Origin: Anthonomus grandis grandis
Lineage: Eukaryota > Arthropoda > Insecta > Coleoptera > Curculionidae
Direction: 5' to 3'
Length of the DNA: 64,000 nucleotides
Assembly (NCBI RefSeq): GCF_022605725.1
Contig: NC_065554.1
Span: 21,657,100 to 21,721,099, forward strand
Both the position numbers and the translations under genes were made by a program. The notes under the pieces were generated by a model. That model saw only the letters and a list, made by a program, of their open reading frames with translations. It searched no databases and was not told the DNA's origin. Below, piece after piece: positions 22,401 through 34,400 of this stretch; positions within the stretch are counted from its first letter, which is position 1; every line of letters begins with the position of its first letter.

Positions 22401-25400
22401 TAAATCATCTACAAAAATTAGATGTCTAGAAGACGCAAGCAACAACATTGGTGAAGAGCGTATTGGACTGCAGCGTATCCCAGAAGGAACGTCTGGAGCA
22501 TACAACCTTCCAAGGAGGGCATTGTGGGAGTGAACCAACCCTTCCTAACTCGTGGGTTCTATATGTACATTTTCCAGAACTCAAAGGCAACCAGAAAGAG
22601 GAACTTGGGAGGCTAATAAACAGACATAGTAATTGCCAAGTGGAGCCGAGACCATTGCCTTCTAGGCAAGTCACTAAACGCTACATAACATACACCAAGA
22701 AATGCACAGTAATAACAGCATAATGTGAGGGCAAGCTTTTTTCGTTGTCCTTTACATGGAGAAGCCAAGCAAAAAGATAAGTCGCAAGGAGGGAGAAAAT
22801 TCTAAAATTTTTGACGGCTTCCCTGCAGTCCTTTCGTTATTGAAGATTTGACAAGACTGCCCTTCTTTGCAGAGCAAATACTCTGTGAACAGTATTACAT
22901 TTTCCCGATGCTATAATGCCGTAACACATTACTGAGTGGAATAGCGTATGGTACCTATGTATTTCTTAAGTGTTTTTAATTCCAGGAATCATTTTTCATT
23001 TCTTCCCGGCAGTTGGGTTCTTTTTTTCATGCAGTTGAAGTGAATTTCCAAATGTTTCAAGCTCTTTTAATAAATTTTTTACGTTTTTCCGTGCAGTGGA
23101 AGTAGTTTTTCATATGCAGTTTTGATCAATTTTCATTTCTTCCGTCAATATTTATAACGGTTTCATGCAAATGCATTTCGGCGTCAAATAATTCAATACA
23201 AGATATTTTCCCATGTAAACGAGTTTGACGCGACACTCGATCAGGCGAGATTGGGTGAGAATTTGGACTCGATAAACTCGACTGAGATTCAGATTCTGGA
23301 AGGGTCCTTCTTCGCAGGTGGTTCTCTGGATGATCTTCGCGACTACTACACAGGAGAATGGCTGGAAACGGACTGAAAAGCAACGTTGAAGGGATTAAAC
23401 GGTTCCCTAATTAGGCACAAGAACCTAGAGTCTGTTTCCTGTGAGTGAAGGCACAAAATCTTGGTCTGAAAACACAAAGTAGAATTTACTAGGTTGCAAG
23501 CAGATGAAAAGGGGGCCGAGGTTGGCTTATTTTCTGGATACGGCTTCTATGCAGGCAGATTTCAGACATTCATTATCAATTGGGGAATATTTTATCAATT
23601 AAGGGTTACCCTGAAACACTTTAATAGAATTTGTGTGTTTAAGGGAGACATGACTGGTCGTTTTTGCCAAAAGGATCAAAAACTGTCAGTTTGTTGCGTA
23701 GAACCGTTGACTGAAAGAGTTTGAACTCTTTCAATCAACGGTAGAAGAGATAGATAAAGGGGTGAGCACAATAAGACTACTGAAGTTCGCTGGAGACTGA
23801 AAAATGGATGATCCCCAGGAAGAAAATAGAAGAAAAAGAGATATACAGAGAACTCAGTAATGAAGCTAGGAAAAATAAAAATTTGTTCCTTTTTTTAAAT
23901 AAGATAACCCCTTAGATCTTCAGAAGAAAAAGGATAATTTTTCAAGAATCATACAAGACTAAACCTGGAGATGGATCTTTATTTAAGTAAAATATAATTA
24001 TAAGTAATGACTAAATGTTTGATTTGTTTCAACGGTTTTTTCTAGGCTGTTGAATTTTTTTTTGCAAAAAACCTGGAAGAATTAGAAAGATGTAAAAATT
24101 TCTCTCGAAAATCAGTGTTTTTCGGTAGTTGCGGTAATTTTAGTTCATTGAAAAAATCTTGATGTTGGCAAACGATTTACAAATATATAATTTTTTCAAA
24201 ACTCATGGAACGAATTTATTGATATTAGTTTAATTGAAAAGCTGATGAGGTTATTTAGTATAGATCACCGAACAAATATATTAATAAAACCGGGCCATAA
24301 ACCGCTGAATGACCTGACAGGTGAGCAGATTTATATCTATAGTTTATTTATATATTACCTGTGTACTTGGGTAAATTTTAGGTTTTCCAAAAATCTACTA
24401 TCACAACTAACATCTCAAATAATTTCCTGGAACAAGAAAACAATTTTTTCAGGTCATTCAAACGAATTTTTCTATATTGAGTCTAACTGTGAAATTTTAA
24501 TCTTGGACTGCCTATAAAAATAAATTTAAATTCTCTGAAAAGACAAAAGATATTTCTTCCACGCATTACAAAGGAGAACTGATCCCTAGCCTAACAAACT
24601 CATTAATGTAGAGTGTTTCATGCTTTAATGCAGAGGAAATACATAATGTAATTCTCTAGAGTAGAGGATATAATTTGTAATTTAACCACTCTGAGGCCAA
24701 AGTTTTATTACGTGCTGGTAAAATCAAGGTCGCAACATTAAAGCCTCTTATGTCAGTCTGCCTTAAAAGAGTCTGGTGAAAGTTTAGAACAAATATCACA
24801 AAAATTAAGAAAAAAACTTATCATACCTTAAAACTTACAAACTTACATAAGTTCTACAGGTCTACCATCTCATTAAGGCAAATTTTGATGTCTATGTATG
24901 TATATTTAGTTTACTGAAGAACTTACAAGAATGTATTTTAATTCAACCATTAGCTTCAATTTATTATTTTTAATTTTATACATTTTCTTTTATGAAAAAA
25001 TCAAAGATCTATAAATGCCCAATATAGAAAGAAAGACCCTTGATCAGGCAGTAAACCACAAATCCTATTTCGGCTTAGCAATAAAACCCAGTAGCCTAAT
25101 CACCGGTAATTAACACCCCCTGATACCTATACAAAAGCGTGTCAAATCGACGATAAATTTTCAAAAAATATTTCAAAGTAAACACCCTTGATTTCTTGGC
25201 TTTTCGGCACAAAGGTGCCATACCGACCGACGATAATCTTGTTCCTATGATTACCTGACACCCCACTGCTTGTGGGAATACAAACAAGATCGGGGGGGTT
25301 TCTTTCTACCTGAGTGTATCAAAAAAACCCATCATCAGGTTCTTGATACGAGTATCTTATTTTTAATCGGCGTGCATTTGTAGAATATTAAATTTTTTAA

Positions 25401-28400
25401 TATTCTACAAATGCAATAATTTTACTCTCCTTTGAGGCGACTTTTGCAAAAGGCCATCCGATGTTTTAAGAATCGTGCTTCTTGAACTTTTTACGTTATT
25501 AAACCTTCAATTATTTATATTAGGAAAAAGGGAATATTTAAAACCCATTTTAACTTTGTGACTATTAATTTTTTATCAACTGAGATTACGCCTCCGAACC
25601 CTTATCTTTAATAATTGTTTTAATTTCTTCTAACAGCTGAATCAAACCCTAGTTTTTTGCTCATCAGTCTAGAGGAAAAGTGCAATTAATTGGTCGCAGA
25701 GTTAAGTCATATAATATTTATCCGGTTCTTGAGGGTTGTGCCACATGGTCCATCTTAATCTTGATATTGGAGTGTTTCCTGATTTATCCTTTATGATTTT
25801 TCTAAATTATTTAGTTAGTAAAGTTTCTAAAACTTGCACCCAACTTTCACTTACACCTTCGCTTTTTTGCAACTATTAAAAACTGAGCTGGAATTTATCG
25901 TCGAATTATAATTAAATATCAGAATCATAGTAAGTTTTTTTAAGGTGTGAGTTTACGATACGTAAAATGTGAAGTTCATTTGCAAAAAAAATTGATGCCA
26001 CACCATAGCACCACCACATTTCTACGGACTTTCTAAACTACACAAAGAAGGAGAACCTTTGAGATATAGGTCTCAAAATATAGGTGGTTTTAGAACCAGC
26101 TCGTATACCCCTCAACACTCGCCTCTCAAATTGTAACTAAGATTAACATGAGAAAGATCAACAAACTTTAGTCATTGCATACGATATAGTAAAACTTAGA
26201 GTGATCGGTAAGGGATCAGCATCTTTCATTTTGACCTAAACCGACTAAAAAAACCAAAAATATCAACTTGACTACTAATCTCTTTAGAACGTCTTAGTTA
26301 TTGCGATAAAAAGGCACTTTAAGTAAATGTAAACTGCGAGTATATTGACGTGGAAAATAAAAATGGAGAACCTTTTGTAGTTCAGATAAAAGAATTTGAC
26401 AATTGACAAGTGTACGCAAAAACAATAACTGGCTAGAATGTCCCTGGAAGCCAACGTGTCCAAACCAAAAAACTTGCATCTCAATGCTGTGCGCTGTAAT
26501 CAATTCCAGACACCTTTATCTCCCTTCTAAAACCTACCAGCCTAATAAACTTTTGCAGAACTCCCTCGGCTAATATGATACTAATAAATAGGAGTCCACA
26601 TAATGGAAATATAGATGCCTAAAGAGTTTAGGAGCAAAATGTTTACTATGACGAAAGATTAAGCTAAATTTCAACAACAACCAAGAATCGAAAATAACCT
26701 CTAAATCTTTAGTAGTAACTTTTAATATTAGCCATTTTGATATTATATATCATATACAAACTTAATAAAACCCTGCCTCTATAGAGACATGTGCAGACTA
26801 TCCAAGGACAACTTAGACAAACAGCTCCTGGAAATCCTCAGGGAAGGAAATCGATTTAATCAAAAGCTTAAAATTATCGGCAAAATGAAGAAGTGCCAAT
26901 AACAGAGCTGATATCATTGATGAACAAAAGAAAGAGCCTTGAAAAACCCCTGAAGTTAAACAATAACACAATAAAGACTGCTTCTTCCACCACTCTCTGG
27001 GAAAAACCCTTTTTTGCTATGGTAAGAAAAACACTGTTTTTAATAAGAAAACAAGTCTAAAATTTTGTTTTTTATAGCTTACTACCCCTGTTGTCCTTCA
27101 GTGACACAATAAAGTATATATAATGTAATGCTTTAGTATCCATATGCTGATGTGCGAGATGAAGTTGGAATCCATGGCGGCAACAGAGAAACTGTTTTCT
27201 TCCTCAATGGAAGAAGCTGATAAAGAACCATGGAAAAAACAGAATTTAGAAAATTGTATTAACTTTTTGGGCCAGATTTAAAAGAGTGGTTAAATTTATA
27301 AAAGTATTTAGTATCCTCACTGTAGTTTTAGGATCCAGTATACTTAAAATGTAGTGTTTTGTACAAGATTTTCAGTTTTTAGTATGAGCATTTATTTTTG
27401 TTAATTTTTATCTAATCTCTCCTAATAGGCATAATAACTAAATACGAGGCAAACAAATTAATAAATATTACATTCAGGATGTAAAGTGTTTTTTTTATAA
27501 GTAAAACTTGTGTCTTTTAAACGCATACAATATAGACAGCTAGATGATTTCTAATGTAAAAGTTTATTTAAAAAAATATAGTTCCACTTTTCTGACTACA
27601 TAATTACTTTTTATCAAAAGAAGTTGGTACTAAATATAGAGATGGGGGGGTTTTCATAAGTATATTATTATAATAATATATCATAATATGTATTAATTAA
27701 AAAAAAAACAATAATAAAGGACATGACAGCCAAAATTTCCATTAATAATCACCACTAAGTAAAAATAAATTTCAGTACCCAAAAAAAGGAATTATATAAA
27801 ATTTGAAGACAAACCAAAACATTTTACACTTTTGTGTCAAAAAGTAAATATTTAATGCCTTAATCCACAGAATAAATGGGCCTAAGTAATTCGTACCACC
27901 TATTCTCTCATCACTAAAAACTAAACTTATTAAATTAAAATGTTTGGTTAAACTCATTTTACGTACTTAAATCTTATATTTAAATCAAATATTATCTTGC
28001 TATCAACTATTCTGAATTTCTAACTTAATAAAACTGAACCCAAAAATCTCGAATAATAAATTAAATTAGGTTTTAAATACAGATAAATTTTAAGGCCGGA
28101 CCTGTGCTACTTTTCACGCTTGAGTGTGAGGCGTCTAACAAAATAGTACGTGGGCGCATGTAGTCAAATTTTACGAATCAAATGTATAAATTCTTAAAAA
28201 AATGCTTAAAACATTTATTTATTTAATGAAATGATTAAATATTGCTTAGAATATTACTTTATGAGTCTTTCCACATAAAATTTTGCGATTTAAACATGCA
28301 TGTCATGTGACAAAATAAGCAACACCGGCACACGGACTATTCGCGGCACATCAAAGATTCTAATAGATCTCTGAACTGAACTATACTTCAATTTTGTCAG

Positions 28401-31400
28401 ATAAAAAATCATTAATCCTTATACACTGCGATCTAATAGAAAAAAAGTCTGTAACCATTTAACAATATATTCTCCAAAGCTCAGCAGTCACAATTTATTT
28501 AATAGAACTTTATGGTTATAAGCTGGTTAAATGCTTTAAAATAGTCTGTATAAATGCTGTAACTTAGATTCACCAAAATTAAACAGAATATTATAACTAT
28601 CTTTGCTAAGCAGAAGCAACCGAGGCTAAATGCATGAAGATAAAAAGTCTATGATACTATTTTGATCAACTTCGTTTTTAATTTTTAAGGTTTCTCTTTT
28701 GTGTCTGTCTAGATCAAAGTAAATAGCCCAAGAAGTAGGTGGTAATGATTGAATTTTTGATGAAATATAAGTTTTACCACTTCCAGAAGGACCATACAAA
28801 GTTATCGATTTTTCCGACTCTTTGTCTATTAAATAACTGAATGTTAAAAAATCAATATACTCAAGGAGAGTAGTAACTGTTGACTGATGATTAGTAACTG
28901 TCCCTATAGATAGACCCTTTAAACAACAACGTAGGTAAGGGATCTCACTATTAAAGAATACTGTTTTAAAGAATGAAGCAACTAGATTGGCTGTTCCCTG
29001 ACCACTTGAGGTTTAAGTTGGCCCTATAATTCATTACTTTTTACAATATTGGTGCCGGAGAAAATGCGTGGAATTTCGCTAAGGGCTTTTATCTCATTGA
29101 TTAACGGTAATACAGATTACTTGAAAATTTATTTTTAAAGATTGTTTTTTCTTGCAACAAAATTTTGTTAGTGTCTGGTCTCTTTCGAAGAGTCCGGGTG
29201 TCTTAAGTGTGTGTCAAATCCTATCCACTTTGAGTATCAAATAAATGATATTATTTTGGAAAAGCAACCAGAAGTCTCTGATCTTCAGGTAATATTTGTT
29301 ACATTACATCCACTAATTCTATATCAGATAGTGTCGCTTTTTGTTCATTAACTTCTCAATAAATAGTAATTAATTGGTAATGTTCTTTTCATACTGTGAT
29401 GTAACCACTATAATGGAAATTTCGAGGTTTTCTAAGATCATCTTTTATTTAAATATTAGAAAACCGTTTGATTTTCTTTGGATTAATTCAACTACACTTT
29501 TATATTTTTAAATATTTAATTTATAATCCAAATCAGATATTTTTGTCACTAGAAAATGAAAGTATTCAAGACAACAATAATAATTTACAATAAATCATGT
29601 AAATTCTCATTTTCATTTATTTTTGTTATAAAAGCTGCTAATGTAAAGGGTGTTTTTTTAGAGCCGGAGAACTTTCATTTGGCAACACTATTTTTTATGA
29701 CAGCCGACCTGACAGTTCTGGGTTATTTTTAGATTAGTTTGGTTTGGCAATTCAACATGAACAGACTCACGACGGAGCAACGTTTCCAAATTGTTCAAAT
29801 TTATTTTGAAAGACATGGTTCTATTCGAGAAACACATCGGGCATTACGTGAGTTTTATGGTGCTCATAATGGTCCTTCAGAGAGATTAATTCGAGAAGCT
29901 GTTGATCGTTTTCGCAATACTTTTACTCTAGTCGACAATACGCATCCCGTAAGACGCCGTACAGTGCGCACGCAACAAGCGATAGCTGCTGTGCAGCATA
30001 GTGTTGATAATGATCCAAATGTGTCAATTCGTCGTCGTTCTCGACAAGTGAACTTAATCCAACCACTTTATGGAAAATTTTGCGCAAAGATCTCGGATTG
30101 CGAGCATATAAAATTCAACTTGTCCAGGAGTTGAAATCCCAGGATCATCTTTTCCGCCGTACATTAGCTGAATGGGCGGAAGGAAAGATTGCTGAATTTA
30201 GGGGGATGAGAATCCACGAGCTATTGGCGAAAAACCGTTACATCCAGAAAAACTAACCGTTTGGTGCGCTTTATGGGCCGGTGGAATCATTGGTCCTTAT
30301 GTCTTCAGAAATGCTGATGATCAGAACGTTACAGTAAACGGTGAGGGATACAGAAACAAGATAACCAACTTTTTTGTGCCTCAATTGAAAGCCGTTGCAG
30401 GCGTTGCAGAAATGTGGTTTCAGCAGGACGGTACCACGTGCCATACAGCGCGCCAAACAATTAATTTACTGCAAGAGACATTCGAGCAACGAATAATTTC
30501 AAGGAATGGATTTGCAAACTGGCCAGCTCGTTCGTGTGACTTGACGCCATTAGATTATTTTCTTTGGGGCTATGTTAAGTCGCATGTCTACGCTGATAAA
30601 CCCGAAACCGTTGATTGAAAAGGGAAAAGATGCGCAAATACTGTATAAAATTTCGTGACCGCGGCAGCCAGCCGTTCTTTGCTTTATCTAGCAATTTAGA
30701 AGCTAAGAGGTGGCGCCCCCATACGTAGGAATGATGAAACTCGCTTGGCAGCCTTGGTATTAAAAATTACCAGACATAATATCGCAGAGAAATGGGAGTT
30801 TTCGCATTGCGCTATTTCTGTTTGAGGACATATTCGCATATTCCATAGTATAAATTTGGGAGAAAATATTGAAAGGTTTAGTTTCATATTTTGTTTTTTT
30901 TTCTAATTTTTAAGTATAAAATCTAATAAGTAATATAAGTAATATAATTTTGCTTATTTTTAAAAGTACAGTATATTATAGAGTTTGCCTACATTTCGGC
31001 AGAACCAGAGGCTGTTATTTTTTATACAAGGTGCAAAAATATACATATGGTAAAGTGTTTTAAGCTTTTGGGCCTACGGCTTATAAATTAAAAAAAAATA
31101 CCTTGAAAAAAAATTAACCTTAAAAACATATACAGGGTGTTCCGTTCATCATGTTACAAACTTCTATGGCAGATAGAAAACGTCAAAAGAAAAACAAAAG
31201 TTCATATAAACATGGGTCCGGAAAAGCTTCCTCAGGGAGCTAGAGCTCTTTGAAAATAACCTTTAAAAACTAGTTTTTTTTTATTAGCTCTGAAACTACT
31301 TTAGCTACCGCAACCAATTTTGGGAGGTAAATTATTGTTAGTACGTTTATTCTTTTGAACCTACTAATTAAAAAAAATATTTACCAGGGGCTTCAGAATC

Positions 31401-34400
31401 AGGGGAGTATTTGGTAAATTTGGGCCCATTTCTTTAAGACTTTAATTTCTGCCCGTTTGGGTATTAGATTATGATGTTCCTATGCTTTTTACATAAAAAA
31501 GGTGCTCTTAGTAAAAGTCGGTAAATGATAAATATCACCGTTTTTGTGAAAATTGACGAAAAGCAAGTTATGAGATACAAAAATGAATTATCTATTATGA
31601 TTAATAAACAATTTAAAAAAAATCTGGCGTAAATATAAAATAAATGTTTAAAAAAAGTTAAGGTAGCCACTTTATTAAATTGGTACTCAAATTAATTAAC
31701 TGTCACTTTAATTACCTTGAGGCATAAAATGTTTAAATGATTTTAAGTGTACTAAAAAACCAACAAATTAACAATTTTAGAACCGTAAACAAATTTTATT
31801 AAAAATTGGTATTACAAAAATAAACTTAAAATATTAATTGCTCAAAATGCCGGCCGCCACGATCGATACATTTATTGTATCTACGCACCATATTAAGGTT
31901 GACGTGGTTAAAAATATCAGGCGTGGTTTGGATTACTTTAGCAGCTGCGGAAATTCTGGCCACCAGGTCTTCTTCTGACTCGACTGGAGTTTCATATACG
32001 AGACATTTCATATGCCCCCAAAGAAAAAAATCTAAGGGTGTCAAATCTGGTAAGCGCGCTGGCCAGGTGACAGGGCCTCCGCGGTCAATCCAGCGCCTTC
32101 CAAAATTTTCATTTATAAACTCGCGGACAATAAGTGGAAAATGAGCTGGCGCTCCATCGTGTTGTAGCCATAAGTTCTGTCGTATATTTAGGGGCAGATT
32201 ATCTAATAGTTCTGGCAGTACATTTCTTAAAAAAATGAAATAAATATTTCCCGTTAAACGAGGAGGCAACATAATTGGACCAATTAAGCGTTCTCCAACA
32301 ATGCCGGCCCACAAATGACCGAAAACTTATGTTGATAGCTGCTAAAATCATCCACCAAGGGTTTTCCTCACTTCACACATTCTTAGAATTAAAAATGCCT
32401 TCTTTTGTAAATAAAGCCTCGTCAGTAAAAAGGACATATTTTGGAAATTGAGGTTCTTCTGTACACCGGTCAAGAAACCACTGGCAAAAATTCACGCGGG
32501 GCCTAAAATCATTGGGTCCTAATGATTCCACCTTTTGCAGGTGGTAGGGCCGAAGAAGCTGTTCATTAACAACGTTCCATACCCTAACATGATTTACATG
32601 CATCGCATCAGCAACTGCTCGAGTATTTACTGATGGGTTATCTTCAAATCGCTGAAGCACTTCTTCCTCAAAATCCGGGATTCGGAGGTTCCTTTGCGCG
32701 CCATTATCTTGGCGTTTTATTTTAACAGAGCCAGTCTCCCTGTGAGCCAACCCTTTCAAAAAGTGTGTGAGCTGGGATTCGCCTTTCGGGAAACCACTCT
32801 TCATATAGTCCAGAAGCAGCTCTACCATTACATCGAACTTCCCCATAAATTAAAAGCATATCGGCGTATTCAGCGAAAGTGTATTCCATTACTTAACCGT
32901 AATAAAAAGGGAATTAATATCGTGTAAAAAATACTGACAGTGACAAATTTAAAAAATACTGACAGTGGCAATGAATTAGCATTATTATTATTATTAAAAT
33001 AATTAATTCAAGATACAGCATCTTAGTTTGGTTTTAGTCAATTTCCACAAAAACGGTGATATTTACCGACTTTTACTAAGAGCACCTTTTTTTATGTAAA
33101 AAGTATAGGAACATCATAATCTAATGTCCAAACCATGTTGGGGCAGAAATTAAAGTCTTAAAGAAATGAGCCCAAATTTACCAAATACTCTCCTGATTCT
33201 GAAGCCCCTGGTAAATATTTTTTTTATTTAGTAGGTTCAAAAGAATAAACATAATAACAATAATTTACCTCCCAAAATTGGTTGCGGTAGCTAAAGTAGT
33301 TCCAGAGCTATAAAAAAAAACTAGTTTTTAAAGGTTATTTTCAAAAAGCTCTAGCTCCCTGAGGAAGCTTTTCCGGACCCATGTTTATATGAACTTTTGT
33401 TTTTCTTTTGACGTTTTCTATCTGCCATAGAAGTTTGTAACATGATCAACGAAACACCCTGTATATGTTACTCACCTTTAGATTAACTTTTATGTTTTAT
33501 AGGGTAAGTTTTTAGCTGAAAACTTTTAAATGTATTTTTTTTAAATCTAAAAATGTCTATTGTAGATTTGATAAAGGTCAAGAATATGAAGACCGAAACG
33601 TTATTAAAATTATATGTTAAAGCAAGATAAATTTTATGTTTTAACAATTACTAATACCCAAGAAAATAATTGATTTCAAAAATACATAAGCAGCATACAT
33701 AACCTAAAAACAATCCAACCCTATATATCCAACCAAAGAAAATGGTAAAATTGGATTATTTTTGGGTTAATATTCTGGTTTGATAAATAACATCATATTT
33801 CTTAAATTGCCCACGCATTGGGCATTATGAATAATCGCCATGTAATTACATTTTTCATATTATACGAGCCCCGTCCCACTTCAGTTGGCCCAATTGAAAA
33901 TTCTTAATAATTTCTGTTTAAACCCCCAAAAAAAAAGACAAATTTTATAGTGTTATATAGTTTTAAACAAATAATAAGCTTTACTTACTCTATAAACACA
34001 ACAAAATGGGAAAGTAAACTCATTTATATTGAACATATATTTATTTTTTAAAACAGTCGCAATTCTTTGAGGCATGGGGTTTATTAAGTTCTGATACTAC
34101 CCCTGATTAAAACTCTCCCAAATTTCTTGCTAGTGGATTTCAAACCTAATGAATAGAACCCTTGTATATGCCTAAAGAGTTAAAATAAAATAAAAAATAG
34201 AAACAAGAAATTTATTTCTACTATTTAAAATATGATTCAAAAATTTATCAATCAACCAAAATCTAATTTTAGAGATAACACATAATGTTTATATGAGATA
34301 CTTTTTGGTATTGTAATATTGTGGAATAAAGATTCGATAAAAGAATAATAAATTCATTTTTTACTAAGCGGGCCAACTGAAATAAGACGGGGCTCGTATA

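Larger units (their letters stand above)
31133..33461 (-). mobile_element. Mariner-like DD41D element with about 430-bp inverted repeats
   Basis: A complete 2329-bp element, CAGGGTG...CACCCTG-type ends with flanking TA (31131-31132 and 33462-33463). Terminal inverted repeats run 31133-31567 and 33031-33461, far longer than usual for mariner relatives. The minus-strand transposase starts at 32889 (MEYTFAEYADMLLIYGEV). Frame changes occur near 32740 and 32310, with a stop near 32370 where a Trp is expected. Motifs: YVLFTDEALFTKEGIF (first Asp), LQHDGAPAHFPL (second Asp), WIDRGGPVTWPARLPDLTPL followed by DFFLWG (third Asp). The spacing is 41, i.e. DD41D. The copy cannot make active enzyme, but the ends are well kept. 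Confidence 0.92.

Noticed and set aside
22426..22723. Overlapping 82-91-codon frames on both strands
   Set aside because: Lie in retroelement-derived DNA with no domain; both open by chance in GC-richer sequence.
28626..29012. Calling the P-loop frame a viral helicase or NS1-like gene
   Set aside because: Only Walker A and a weak second strand are visible; no family-specific motifs, so naming a virus would be unsupported.
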